Origin: Sneathiella aquimaris
GTDB lineage: Bacteria; Pseudomonadota; Alphaproteobacteria; Sneathiellales; Sneathiellaceae
Assembly (NCBI RefSeq): GCF_026409565.1
Contig: NZ_CP112881.1
Location: 2,279,501 to 2,343,500 of the forward strand
Direction: 5' to 3'
DNA length: 64,000 nucleotides
A program made the position numbers and the translations under genes. The notes beneath the pieces are model-generated. The model worked only from the letters and a program-made list of their open reading frames with translations, did no database searches and was not told the origin of the DNA. Of this stretch, positions 28,601 to 37,470 are shown piece by piece (positions within the stretch are counted from its first letter, which is position 1; each line of letters starts with the position of its first letter).

Positions 28601-28854
28601 CGAAGAAATTTGAACAATATCGTCGCATTGTCCTTTCAAGCCGCCTCCTGCTGATTAGAGGAGAGCTTCAAATGGAACAGAATGTAATTCATATCATAGC
28701 CGATCAAATCAACGATATGAGTGCACAACTAGCCACATTGACCGAAGAAGGCAACATCCAGCAATCCGACATGAAGAAAAGCCTGGAAAAGCCAAATCTG
28801 TGGCGCCATCCTCGATCGTCAAACGTCATGCCGAAAGGACGCAATTTTCATTAA
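25609..28854 (+). CDS. dnaE2: Error-prone DNA polymerase DnaE2 (ImuC)
   Basis: A 1081-residue C-family polymerase. N-terminal PHP domain ([31 protein letters not shown]), palm catalytic acids in [14 protein letters not shown] (around residues 381-390), [17 protein letters not shown] upstream, the [16 protein letters not shown] segment, and a C-terminal OB fold ([25 protein letters not shown]). Length and lack of the extended DnaE1 tail identify DnaE2/ImuC. It performs mutagenic bypass of lesions during SOS. Last gene of the LexA-controlled imuA-imuB-dnaE2 operon. Confidence 0.95.
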   Translation: [1081 protein letters not shown]

Positions 28855-28892
28855 CGCCTGAAGAACCCCAAAGACGGACCTTCAGAAAAGCC

Positions 28893-31769
28893 TCAAACCT
28901 CTTTCGTGCTACCCCACCAATGGACCGTTTCCTGAATGGTCCTCTCAAAAGACGGTAAGGAGCCAGATATTTCAGCCCAGTCATCGGGCCGTCCTTCTAT
29001 AAGTTGTGCCTGATTGGCCAGACGTACGGCACAAAGAGAACTCGCCACCCCTTTAATCGTATGGGCCGCTCTTCCCACCCGCTCGGTGTCACGACTAGAT
29101 AGACCTTCCTTGAGGCTAACAAGCTCATTATTTATAGAGTTTGGTGCCTTCTCAAGGAGTACCGACACAACATCCGTCCCAAGCTGTCCTTGAAAGTCAC
29201 TCATATTCTCATCACTTCCGATCGGATCTCGCAACGTTGCTTCGAACAATTCAGGGGCTCCCATATCATCGACGGTGCGGTCGCTCTCGATCTCATCCTG
29301 CTGGACTGATGCGCCCGCAGTATCGCGCCTGTTTCGCGAAATGATATCGTTCAACTGTTTTTCTGTAAAAGGCTTTGTCAGAACGCCATCCATTCCAATT
29401 TCGCGGAACAAAGCATGGCGTTCAGCGAAGGCTTCTGCCGTTAAGCCCACAATCGGAATATGCGCGCCCTTCTTTTGGGCCCGTATCTTCTTGGTTGCTT
29501 CAATTCCATCCATTTCAGGCATATGAACGTCCATCAGAATGAGATCGAAATGACCGGATGCCATTTTTTCAACAGCAACCTTCCCATTTTCTGTCGCCTC
29601 AAAACTATGTCCCAGCTTTGTTAAAGAGGCTTCCAAAATCGCCAAATTAACATCATTGTCTTCGGCAATCAGAATATGAAGCGGCGTAATTAGCGCCGTA
29701 TCCGGTCTGGAAAGCATGTCTGCCAGTCCCACATCACCCCGTTCTAATGCAGCCGGCCCCTCCTTACAGATTTCCAAGGGAAGCAGGACATAAAACCTGC
29801 TCCCTTCTCCTTCTTTACTTTCAAGGCGGATTTTCCCACCCAATATTCCAATTAGTTTTTTTATAATTGTCAGGCCTAAACCTGTTCCTCCAAATTTCCG
29901 GGCAACCGAATTATCGACCTGAGAAAAAGAGTCAAAAATTGCAGATTGCCGATTGGCAGGAATACCCACACCCGTATCTGAAACAAGTATCTGTATGTTT
30001 TGCCTGTTTTCGTCCCCTCCCGGTTCGACAGAAACGCTCAACGTCACATAACCTACCTCTGTAAATTTAAAGGCGTTACTCAACAAATTCATTATGATCT
30101 GACGGATACGGGTTGGATCAGACTTGAATCGGGAAGCAATATTGGATGAAATTTCAGTGTTGAACTGGATATTTTTTTCACTCGCTAAAAATTCGAAGGG
30201 AGATTTTACCGTCTGGATAACTTCCAATAAATCAAATGAAATACATTCAACCTGCAATCCGCCCGCCTCGATTTTACTCATATCCAAAACATCGTTGATC
30301 AAATCAAGCAGCACATTGCCGGATCGCAAAATGGTATCCAGCATGCTCTTTTGTTCTTCATCAAGCGTCGTATCCCCCAGCATACGCGCGACACCGATAA
30401 CACCGTTTAAAGGTGTCCTGATTTCATGGCTGATCGTTGATAAAAAATCTGTTTTCGCCAGATTGGCGGTATTGGCCTGTAGCAACAGGCTTTCCAGTTT
30501 TTCAGCGTCCCTCAGTCGATCGGTAATATCCATATAAGTGGAAACAAAACCGCCACCGGGCATCGGGCGCGTCGACACCTCAATCTGATGATCCGTTCCA
30601 AAATTACTTACAAAGCTTGTCACATGCGGGTTGCCGGCAAATTCCAATTGTTTGTCAAAACTATCCTGTTCGTCAAACTTGCCAAAATCCTCCCGCCCGA
30701 CAAGGTACCCAAGGCAATCCTCAAAGCTGACACCAACTCTAAGCATGTCACCGGGCAGGTTAAGCATATTCTGGGCAAGTTTGTTCACAACGGTCAGTTC
30801 CAGATCTGCATTGAAAACCGTTAAGCCGACAGGCACATTTTCTTTTGTTGTTTCGAGTATTTCACGGCCAAACCGCAGCGCGTCTTCATCCGCTTTTCTT
30901 TGTGTTACATCCCGAATGATGCCCGTGTAAAGCTGCCTTCCGTCCACTTCCATTTTGCGAACCACAAGGTCCATAGGAAATAAAGTGCCATCCTTGCGGC
31001 GGCCCCTTAATTCATTAAGGGCTTCCCGTTCATTCTGTCGTGTTTCACCAAAAAATATTTCGATAAATCCATTCCAACCGCCATGCCCCAGATCCGGCAT
31101 CAGCTGATTGAAATTCATGGTTTCCAATTCATATGTCTCATACCCGAATATCTTGCCAACTCTAACATTGAAACTTTCGATTTCTCCCTGGTCACCAACG
31201 GTAACAATACCATCTGCAATTGTATCCAGAAGCGTATTCAACCGTGACGTTTGCGAGACAAGAAACTTTGCATCATTTTGTAATCTGGACTGGTGAAGCT
31301 GCTGTTCAACGCTGGCACCAAAATCGTTGAGAGCAATAAATTCGTCACTTGTAAACGTGCGAGGCTTCGTATCCATCAAACAAAGTGTCCCGACAGTCAG
31401 TCCCCCGCCCACTTGCAACGGATAGCCGGCATAAAAGCGTATTTCTGACGATCCTAAAACAAATCTTCTACCCTTGAAACGTGGATCCAGTTCTGTATCG
31501 TGCACATAAAGAATGTCGTCACTCAAAATGGCTTCTGCACACAGTGAACCTGCACGTCCAACCTGCTGCACATCAATTCCCTGACAGGATTTGAACCAAA
31601 GGCGGTTTTCATCTACAAGGCTGACAAGGACAATAGGGACATCAAAATATGTTTTTGCTAATCTTGTTAAGCGATCAAACCCTTCCTCGTGAATAGTATC
31701 CAGCAATCCCAATTCCTGGAGAACCTCCAAACGCTGTTCTTCATATTCGGGGATCTCGGATACCGTCAC
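28893..31769 (-). CDS. Hybrid sensor histidine kinase (GAF-PAS-PAS-HK-REC-Hpt)
   Basis: 958 residues from GTG 31769, chosen because GGGAGGG lies six bases upstream; TTG codons at 31775 and 31784 are alternatives. Domain order: GAF (about 15-160, with NRLWFKSCQGID and GTLCLMD), PAS (about 175-295), PAS (about 300-420), HisKA with LSTISHEIRTPLNG, HATPase with MNLLSNAFKFT and GTGLGLTI, receiver with AEDNDVN, LILMDVHMPEMDG and LTKPF, and a C-terminal Hpt with AHTIKGVASS. It has no transmembrane segment, so it senses a cytoplasmic signal and runs an internal phosphorelay. No output response regulator is adjacent. Convergent with dnaE2. Confidence 0.93.
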   Translation of the reverse strand: MTVSEIPEYEEQRLEVLQELGLLDTIHEEGFDRLTRLAKTYFDVPIVLVSLVDENRLWFKSCQGIDVQQVGRAGSLCAEAILSDDILYVHDTELDPRFKGRRFVLGSSEIRFYAGYPLQVGGGLTVGTLCLMDTKPRTFTSDEFIALNDFGASVEQQLHQSRLQNDAKFLVSQTSRLNTLLDTIADGIVTVGDQGEIESFNVRVGKIFGYETYELETMNFNQLMPDLGHGGWNGFIEIFFGETRQNEREALNELRGRRKDGTLFPMDLVVRKMEVDGRQLYTGIIRDVTQRKADEDALRFGREILETTKENVPVGLTVFNADLELTVVNKLAQNMLNLPGDMLRVGVSFEDCLGYLVGREDFGKFDEQDSFDKQLEFAGNPHVTSFVSNFGTDHQIEVSTRPMPGGGFVSTYMDITDRLRDAEKLESLLLQANTANLAKTDFLSTISHEIRTPLNGVIGVARMLGDTTLDEEQKSMLDTILRSGNVLLDLINDVLDMSKIEAGGLQVECISFDLLEVIQTVKSPFEFLASEKNIQFNTEISSNIASRFKSDPTRIRQIIMNLLSNAFKFTEVGYVTLSVSVEPGGDENRQNIQILVSDTGVGIPANRQSAIFDSFSQVDNSVARKFGGTGLGLTIIKKLIGILGGKIRLESKEGEGSRFYVLLPLEICKEGPAALERGDVGLADMLSRPDTALITPLHILIAEDNDVNLAILEASLTKLGHSFEATENGKVAVEKMASGHFDLILMDVHMPEMDGIEATKKIRAQKKGAHIPIVGLTAEAFAERHALFREIGMDGVLTKPFTEKQLNDIISRNRRDTAGASVQQDEIESDRTVDDMGAPELFEATLRDPIGSDENMSDFQGQLGTDVVSVLLEKAPNSINNELVSLKEGLSSRDTERVGRAAHTIKGVASSLCAVRLANQAQLIEGRPDDWAEISGSLPSFERTIQETVHWWGSTKEV

Positions 31770-31956
31770 AATCAACCCTCCCAAGGGTGTCGCAAAGTGC
31801 CAATCAAAGTTGATTAAAATAGAAATTTTGCTCGTTTATTTTATTTTTTCTTAATTACGATAACGTTAATTTAGCAAAATATCGAAAAACGTCTCAGATC
31901 CGTTCTACACCTTGCACCGGCCCGATCAAAGGCATAGTGCAAGGCGGCAAAAATGA

Positions 31957-32595
31957 TCAGGCGACAGGAACCCAAAAATCGAATTCACTGTGTTTTTCAT
32001 CAAACAGCTGAAGAAAGCCGAGGCACTGATCATTTTTCAAATATCCAAAACAAACTTCTCTGGTTTCCGCCAACGAATGACCGAAGGTAATCTCACAAAA
32101 ATCAACTTCGCTTGTTTGCCCAATTACATGACTGAGTGTATTGGAGGTTTGAGACAAATACGCGCTTTCCATTCGTTCTGATTGAGACAAAACCTGCCGC
32201 TGGCCAATGAGTTTCTTGTTTTCTACAGTCATAAAACCAACTTCGATACATCCAAATTTTTCAGGGGGCTGAAACCCGTTTTGGAGGATCTTACCAGACC
32301 GAAGAACAATGCTTTCCGGATTAATTAGTGACAACAATGCCCGCGAACTATCCGCTTCGGAATATTGTTCGTGCATTTGATCAAAAGCCGATTGGTTTTC
32401 GAAAAAAATGATATCCGCAAACCCGCCCTTCATATTGGACAGCAGGGAATGAAACCCAACCCCTTCAATTGGTGCCAGAAATGATCGTTGCCATTGAAGA
32501 GAGGCAGCCAGTATCTTCTCAGTCGTCGCGGTTTCATTCATCTCAAATTTTGCAAAACCAAAAACGGAATAATCAGTTAAATTTTTGTTCAGCAT
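31957..32595 (-). CDS. Unrecognised protein paired with a WYL regulator
   Basis: 212 residues, no signal peptide or membrane segment. The pattern of two similar halves (an aromatic-rich strand then a helix: GFHSLLSNMKGGFADIIFFENQSAFDQMHEQY in pieces) suggests a dimeric alpha/beta-barrel (ABM-like) fold, but I cannot name a family. It is divergent from a YafY-type WYL regulator with 86 bases between, and a perfect inverted repeat in that gap makes it the likely regulated target. Confidence 0.6.
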   Translation of the reverse strand: MLNKNLTDYSVFGFAKFEMNETATTEKILAASLQWQRSFLAPIEGVGFHSLLSNMKGGFADIIFFENQSAFDQMHEQYSEADSSRALLSLINPESIVLRSGKILQNGFQPPEKFGCIEVGFMTVENKKLIGQRQVLSQSERMESAYLSQTSNTLSHVIGQTSEVDFCEITFGHSLAETREVCFGYLKNDQCLGFLQLFDEKHSEFDFWVPVA

Positions 32596-32656
32596 CCAAG
32601 GGTCTCCTATAATGGATATCGTTATAAATCGGTGCCAAAATTAATAGATGTACACC

Positions 32657-32673
32657 CTGACAATTTGTGTCAG
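32657..32673. promoter_or_regulatory. Operator candidate of the WYL regulator
   Basis: CTGACA (32657-32662), five bases, TGTCAG (32668-32673): a perfect inverted repeat in the divergent gap, ending eight bases before the regulator ATG. Well placed for autoregulation and control of the divergent unknown gene. Confidence 0.5.
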
Positions 32674-32681
32674 TATTGGAT

Positions 32682-33359
32682 ATGCGCTTAACGAGACTTT
32701 TTAAAATTCTGGATCTTCTTCGTACCTTGCGCCTGCCCATTTCGGCCCAAAGCCTCGGACAGAAGTTTGGGGTCTCAACACGAACCGTTTACAGAGATAT
32801 CGCCACACTTCAGGAATTAGGCGCGCCGATTAGAGGCGAAAGCGGTCTTGGATATCAGATCGAAAAAGGCTATTTTCTACCACCCCTGCATTTCGATACA
32901 GACGAGCTGGATGCGCTGTCACTGGGCATCCATCTGGTGACCGCCCGCTCAGACGACAACCTGAGCAACGCAGCAAAAAGTGCGTCTGCGAAAATAGCAG
33001 ACGCCCTTCCCGAGCAAATGAAAGGCCAATTCGAAAATGATCCCTTTTGGGCTTACTCCCGAGAAAAAGAGGAAAAACCCCAACAGTTTTCATATCTTAC
33101 TGACATCCGTACAGCCCTTAGGAACAGAAACAAACTGGACCTTCACTACAAATCCCTCAAAGGCGTTCATAGTCGAAGAACAGTTTGGCCTTTGGGATTA
33201 ACGTTTTTTGACGACGCATGGCTTCTGTGCGCTTGGTGTGAAAACAAACAGGATTTCCGGAATTTTCGGGTGGACTTAATTCAAGAGCTTACACGGCTGG
33301 AAACGCTGTTTCACCCCACTCCGGGGCGGACGTTCAACGATTATTTGCGTTTGTGGTAA
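32682..33359 (+). CDS. YafY-type HTH/WYL transcriptional regulator
   Basis: 225 residues from ATG 32682 (RLTRLFKILDLLR is the normal YafY opening); an in-frame GTG at 32667 lies inside the operator and is less likely. N-terminal HTH_11: PISAQSLGQKFGVSTRTVYRDIATLQELGAPIRGE. The C-terminal half is a WYL domain: LHYKSLKGVHSRRTVWPLGLTFFDDAWLLCAWCE, a ligand-sensing Sm-like fold. Divergent from the 212-residue unknown gene. Confidence 0.9.
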   Translation: MRLTRLFKILDLLRTLRLPISAQSLGQKFGVSTRTVYRDIATLQELGAPIRGESGLGYQIEKGYFLPPLHFDTDELDALSLGIHLVTARSDDNLSNAAKSASAKIADALPEQMKGQFENDPFWAYSREKEEKPQQFSYLTDIRTALRNRNKLDLHYKSLKGVHSRRTVWPLGLTFFDDAWLLCAWCENKQDFRNFRVDLIQELTRLETLFHPTPGRTFNDYLRLW

Positions 33360-33395
33360 GCCACCAAAAGATCAGTTTTAAAAAAGTTCATTTTT

Positions 33396-33414
33396 GATAT
33401 TGATAATCATTCTT
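33396..33414. promoter_or_regulatory. Fur box upstream of the imelysin operon
   Basis: The 19 bases GATATTGATAATCATTCTT match the classical Fur box GATAATGATAATCATTATC at 16 of 19 positions. It is 86 bases before the first imelysin ATG, the only candidate promoter region for the four-gene operon, so iron repression is expected. Confidence 0.82.
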
Positions 33415-33499
33415 ATTAGTAATAAGGTGCCCTCAATAGGGTATCTGCTGCTTTTGGCGATGCCTTTCTCCACATTGATTACTTTCCAACGGGATATCC

Positions 33500-34783
33500 A
33501 TGTTTTCACTTCGCAAAACAAAACACTCGCTATTGGCGATTTCAGCTGGTTTGTTTATGGCCACTAATTCAGCTACCGCCGATCCGGTCTCTAAAGACGC
33601 CGTGTTAGAAACCTATTCAAATATTGCGCATGCCATTTTTGAAGACAGCGTGACTACGGCCAAGGCATTGGAGGCCAGCATTCACGCCCTTATTGCAAAT
33701 CCGTCCAGTGCAACCCTCAACGCCGCTAAGGCGGCCTGGATTACGGCGCGGATGCCTTATCAGCAAAGTGAAGCCTATCGTTTTGGTAACCCGATTGTTG
33801 ACGACTGGGAGGGTCGCGTTAATGCATGGCCTTTGGATGAAGGATTAATCGATTATGTGGATCAATCTTATGGAACCGAAGCGGACTCCAACCAGCTTTA
33901 CACAGTGAATGTGATCGCCAATAAAATACTTTCCGTCAACGGAAAAAGGATAGATGCCTCCCTGATAACCCCGCAATTTCTGGCAGAGACACTGCACGAA
34001 GCTGAAGAGGTAGAAGCGAATGTCGCAACCGGGTATCACGCGATCGAGTTTTTATTATGGGGACAGGATACTAATGGTACAGGCGCTGGCGCAGGTGCCC
34101 GCCCGGCAACGGATTTTGACCTTGAAAACTGTACTGGCGGAAATTGTGAACGGCGCATTCAATATCTAACATCTGCCACGACATTGTTGATAAATGACCT
34201 GGAAGAAATGCAGGGCAACTGGTCAGAAAATGGTGCAGCGCGGGCGCATCTATTAAATAATCACGACGCCGGAATTGCCATTATATTTACCGGAATGGGG
34301 TCTCTTTCCTATGGCGAACTTGCGGGTGAACGCATGAAGCTTGGGTTATTACTGGGAGATCCGGAAGAAGAACATGATTGTTTTTCCGACAACACCCATA
34401 ATTCCCACTATTTCGATCAGATTGGCATTCGCAACGTCTATACCGGACATTATAAGCGCATCGATGGCCGCGTTGTTTCAGGTGCCTCTGTTGCTGATCT
34501 GGTAAAGGCTCAGGATGCAACCGTGAATGCCGACCTTTTGGAAAAACTGGACCAAACCGTCTCCGCCATGGCCCGGTTAAAATCCCGCGCCGAAAGCATC
34601 GAAGCCTATGATCAAATGATCGGTGAAGGAAATGCCGCTGGAAATGCTGTTGTTCAAGCTGCGATTGATGGTTTGATTGATCAGACCCGATCCATCGAGC
34701 GGGCTGTATCAACATTAGGGTTAAAAGCCATTGAAATTGAAGGCTCCGATAGTCTGGATAAACCTTCCTCTGTTTTCCAATAA
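33500..34783 (+). CDS. Imelysin family iron-regulated protein (IrpA/ICMP-like)
   Basis: 427 residues with a signal peptide (basic MFSLRKTKHS, hydrophobic core, cleavage likely after residue 27). The imelysin GxHxxE motif is intact: GYHAIEFLLWGQD with Gly178, His180 and Glu183. The family (M75 peptidase-like by fold but usually not a peptidase) is periplasmic or surface exposed and linked to iron uptake. First gene of the imelysin-DUF1111-imelysin-DUF1513 operon under a Fur box. Confidence 0.9.
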   Translation: MFSLRKTKHSLLAISAGLFMATNSATADPVSKDAVLETYSNIAHAIFEDSVTTAKALEASIHALIANPSSATLNAAKAAWITARMPYQQSEAYRFGNPIVDDWEGRVNAWPLDEGLIDYVDQSYGTEADSNQLYTVNVIANKILSVNGKRIDASLITPQFLAETLHEAEEVEANVATGYHAIEFLLWGQDTNGTGAGAGARPATDFDLENCTGGNCERRIQYLTSATTLLINDLEEMQGNWSENGAARAHLLNNHDAGIAIIFTGMGSLSYGELAGERMKLGLLLGDPEEEHDCFSDNTHNSHYFDQIGIRNVYTGHYKRIDGRVVSGASVADLVKAQDATVNADLLEKLDQTVSAMARLKSRAESIEAYDQMIGEGNAAGNAVVQAAIDGLIDQTRSIERAVSTLGLKAIEIEGSDSLDKPSSVFQ

Positions 34784-34790
34784 TATCTGA

Positions 34791-34809
34791 GAGGGCGCAT
34801 GCCCCCTTT
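34791..34809 (+). terminator. Weak intra-operon hairpin after the first imelysin gene
   Basis: GAGGGC (34791-34796), loop GCAT, GCCCCC (34801-34806), then TTT. One mismatch in a six-pair stem. It lies between two genes of the same operon, so partial termination or mRNA processing favouring the first gene is more likely than full termination. Confidence 0.35.
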
Positions 34810-34829
34810 GTTCATTCTGAGTACAGACA

Positions 34830-36359
34830 ATGAAACCTTTAAAATTTGGAGTGTTGGGTGTCGGGATCCCTCTTGCTCTGTTGTTGGCACATACTGTAGC
34901 CGCCGCGCCTGCAAACAACCACCGGACGGATTTGTCACAGAAAGATCAAATACGCGTGTTGTCAGTGACCCGCCCCACGAATGATTTCCAAAATGCCGAA
35001 ACTTTCGAGGAAAAATCTGCGGGGGCCACAACCGATACCGCTCGTCCTTCCTCAAATGCTTTTTCTCAAAGCTCTGCCAATCTTGATTTTGAAGGCCAAA
35101 GAACCTTCAAACTTGGGAACGGTCTGTTTCGTAAAATATGGGTATCATCCCCATCCTCGACACAGGCATCTGATGGCTTAGGTCCCCTTTTCAATGCGCG
35201 TTCCTGCCAACGTTGTCATTTAAAAGATGGGCGCGGGCATCCACCCGAAAATGCATCTGATCACGCCACATCCATGTTTCTGCGACTATCAGTTCCCCCC
35301 AAAACAGAACAGGAAAAAGCCGATATAGCCTCTGGGCGAAAGGCGCTTATTCCAGAGCCCACCTATGGTGGACAGCTACAGGATTTTGCAGTCTCCGGCC
35401 TGAAGGCAGAAGGTAAAATGGTTATCCAGTATACGGAGGTTCCGGTCGAGCTCGGTGATGGAACTGTTGTCTCGTTAAGAAAGCCTGCTTATTCGGTAGC
35501 GGATCCGGGATTTGGGGATCTTTCAAACGACGTTCTTTTATCGCCGCGCATTGCACCGCAAATGATCGGGTTGGGTCTTCTGGAAGCCATACATCCGATG
35601 GACATCAAATCTCAGGCCGATCCTGAAGATCAGGATGGAGATGGGATCTCTGGTCGTATCAGTGAAGTATTTGACTCCGAAAGCGAAGAGAAAAAGCTTG
35701 GGCTTTTTGGTTGGAAAGCATCAACTCCGACGGTTCTTTTGCAATCGGCCAATGCCTTCGCTGGAGACATGGGCATTTCAAGCCCGATGGCCCCGCGTCA
35801 TCATGGGGATTGTACCGCCAATCAGCAAGACTGCCGTAACTTGCCAACCGGTGTACAAAGCCGGCTGGGCGATACCGAAGCCCCCGACCCTGTTTTGGAA
35901 CTTGTCGCCTTTTACGCTCGTAACCTCGCTGTTCCGAAAAGGCGCAATGTCAACGACACCAGGACATTGAAGGGCAAGGAGATATTCTATACAGCCGGCT
36001 GCACCGCCTGTCACACCCCTAAATACGTGACGCGCCGAGATGCCCCGCAAAAAGAGCATCGCTTCCAACTTATATGGCCCTATACAGACATGTTATTGCA
36101 CGATATGGGTCCGGGCCTTTCTGACCAACGTCCTGTTGGTAGCGCCTCCGGATCTGAATGGCGAACAGCCCCTTTATGGGGAATTGGACTAACGGAAACG
36201 GTAAACGGGCACACTTTCTTTTTGCATGATGGACGGGCGAGAAACCTGCTGGAAGCTATTCTCTGGCATGGCGGAGAAGCGCAGGCATCACGGGATGTGG
36301 TTGCCGATCTGGATCAGGAAAACCGGGAAGCTCTTCTTTTCTTTCTGAATTCCTTATAA
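34830..36359 (+). CDS. DUF1111 di-heme oxidoreductase-like protein
   Basis: 509 residues with an N-terminal signal segment (hydrophobic to about residue 26). Two c-type heme sites: CQRCH (Cys126-His130), and CTACH (Cys391-His395). Between them is the DUF1111 pattern FNARSCQRCHLKDGRGHPP and later HDGRARNLLEAILWHGGEA. The family is distantly related to di-heme cytochrome c peroxidases and has been called thiol oxidoreductase; its electron partner is unknown. Its fixed place between two imelysins under Fur control suggests a periplasmic redox step on iron. Confidence 0.9.
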   Translation: MKPLKFGVLGVGIPLALLLAHTVAAAPANNHRTDLSQKDQIRVLSVTRPTNDFQNAETFEEKSAGATTDTARPSSNAFSQSSANLDFEGQRTFKLGNGLFRKIWVSSPSSTQASDGLGPLFNARSCQRCHLKDGRGHPPENASDHATSMFLRLSVPPKTEQEKADIASGRKALIPEPTYGGQLQDFAVSGLKAEGKMVIQYTEVPVELGDGTVVSLRKPAYSVADPGFGDLSNDVLLSPRIAPQMIGLGLLEAIHPMDIKSQADPEDQDGDGISGRISEVFDSESEEKKLGLFGWKASTPTVLLQSANAFAGDMGISSPMAPRHHGDCTANQQDCRNLPTGVQSRLGDTEAPDPVLELVAFYARNLAVPKRRNVNDTRTLKGKEIFYTAGCTACHTPKYVTRRDAPQKEHRFQLIWPYTDMLLHDMGPGLSDQRPVGSASGSEWRTAPLWGIGLTETVNGHTFFLHDGRARNLLEAILWHGGEAQASRDVVADLDQENREALLFFLNSL

Positions 36360-36369
36360 GGAAGGCAAC

Positions 36370-37470
36370 ATGTTTTTTAGAAAAAAAGCAAGCGCGATTG
36401 TCCTTCTCGCCATATCGCTCAGCCTGACCATAAGCCCTGCGCAAGCGCAGGAAAAATTGTACAAAACCGTTATTCATAACGCGATTTCAAAGGCCATTTT
36501 GCCAGGCTATACGCGCCTGCAAAACGCGTCCCGATTGCAGGTTTCAAGCCTGAAGTCGCTGTGCACTCAAAAAACAATCGCCAATCTGGAAACCGCCCAA
36601 TCTGATTTTAAAAGCCTTCTCATCGCATGGTCTAAAGTGGAACTGTATCGGTTTGGTCCCGCCCGCGTTGACAACAGACAGGAAAAATTGTTTTTTTGGC
36701 CAGACCGGCGATCCCGCGGATTGAAACAGATCAAATCCATTTTATTGCAAGAAGATAATCAGGTTCTGATCCCGGAAAATCTAATCGGGAAAAGCGTGGC
36801 TGTCCAGGGTTTAACAGCCTTGGAATATGTGCTGTTTGGAAAAGGAGCCAAAACGCTGTCAAAGTCAGAAAGTAGCCCCTACCGATGTTCATATGGTCTG
36901 GCTATCGCCAAAGTGATTGAACAGAATGCAACCTTTCTGAAAGACGGATGGCAGGAAAACGCGCGCTATCCGTCTATCCTAAGCAATCCTGGTCCGGCAA
37001 ACCCGATTTATAAATCCGCAAAAGAGGTTATTCGTGACTTGCTTCAATATTCCAACGAAATCCTGCAAATTGTGGAGATGCGCAAAATCCAACCGATGCT
37101 AAAGAAGGGTTTTGACAGCGCCGCGCATAAACCGGCTCCGTTCTGGCGCAGCAATATGACCATCCAAACCCTTGTTGCAAACCTTCAGTCCGTTGCAGAA
37201 CTACAAACCCTATCAGACATGCAAGTCCTACTTCCGAAAGATGAAAAGGGTCAGGTATCATCATTACATTTTGAAATTTCTCAAGCCTTGAAGATGCTCA
37301 AGGTGATTAAACAATATGGGACCTTATCCCATATTCTTCAAAATCGCGAAGCCTACGAAAAACTTGTTTATCTTAAAAATCCGATAGGCGGAGCCCAGAA
37401 TATTTTGTCTGAATATTATCCTGAGGCTCTGGGGATTACGATGGGGTTTAACTCACTTGATGGAGATTAA
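36370..37470 (+). CDS. Imelysin family protein, second copy, lacking the motif histidine
   Basis: 366 residues with a signal peptide ending near SPAQAQ (residue about 30). It is imelysin-like (FLLI.WSKVELYRFGPARVDNRQEKLFFWPD) but the GxHxxE position reads GLTALEYVLFG, so the His is replaced by Thr while Glu is kept. This is the usual partner form in DUF1111-containing clusters and may bind a different ligand or act structurally. AAGG precedes the ATG by a few bases, 10 bases after the DUF1111 stop, and the next gene overlaps its end by 11 bases. Confidence 0.85.
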   Translation: MFFRKKASAIVLLAISLSLTISPAQAQEKLYKTVIHNAISKAILPGYTRLQNASRLQVSSLKSLCTQKTIANLETAQSDFKSLLIAWSKVELYRFGPARVDNRQEKLFFWPDRRSRGLKQIKSILLQEDNQVLIPENLIGKSVAVQGLTALEYVLFGKGAKTLSKSESSPYRCSYGLAIAKVIEQNATFLKDGWQENARYPSILSNPGPANPIYKSAKEVIRDLLQYSNEILQIVEMRKIQPMLKKGFDSAAHKPAPFWRSNMTIQTLVANLQSVAELQTLSDMQVLLPKDEKGQVSSLHFEISQALKMLKVIKQYGTLSHILQNREAYEKLVYLKNPIGGAQNILSEYYPEALGITMGFNSLDGD

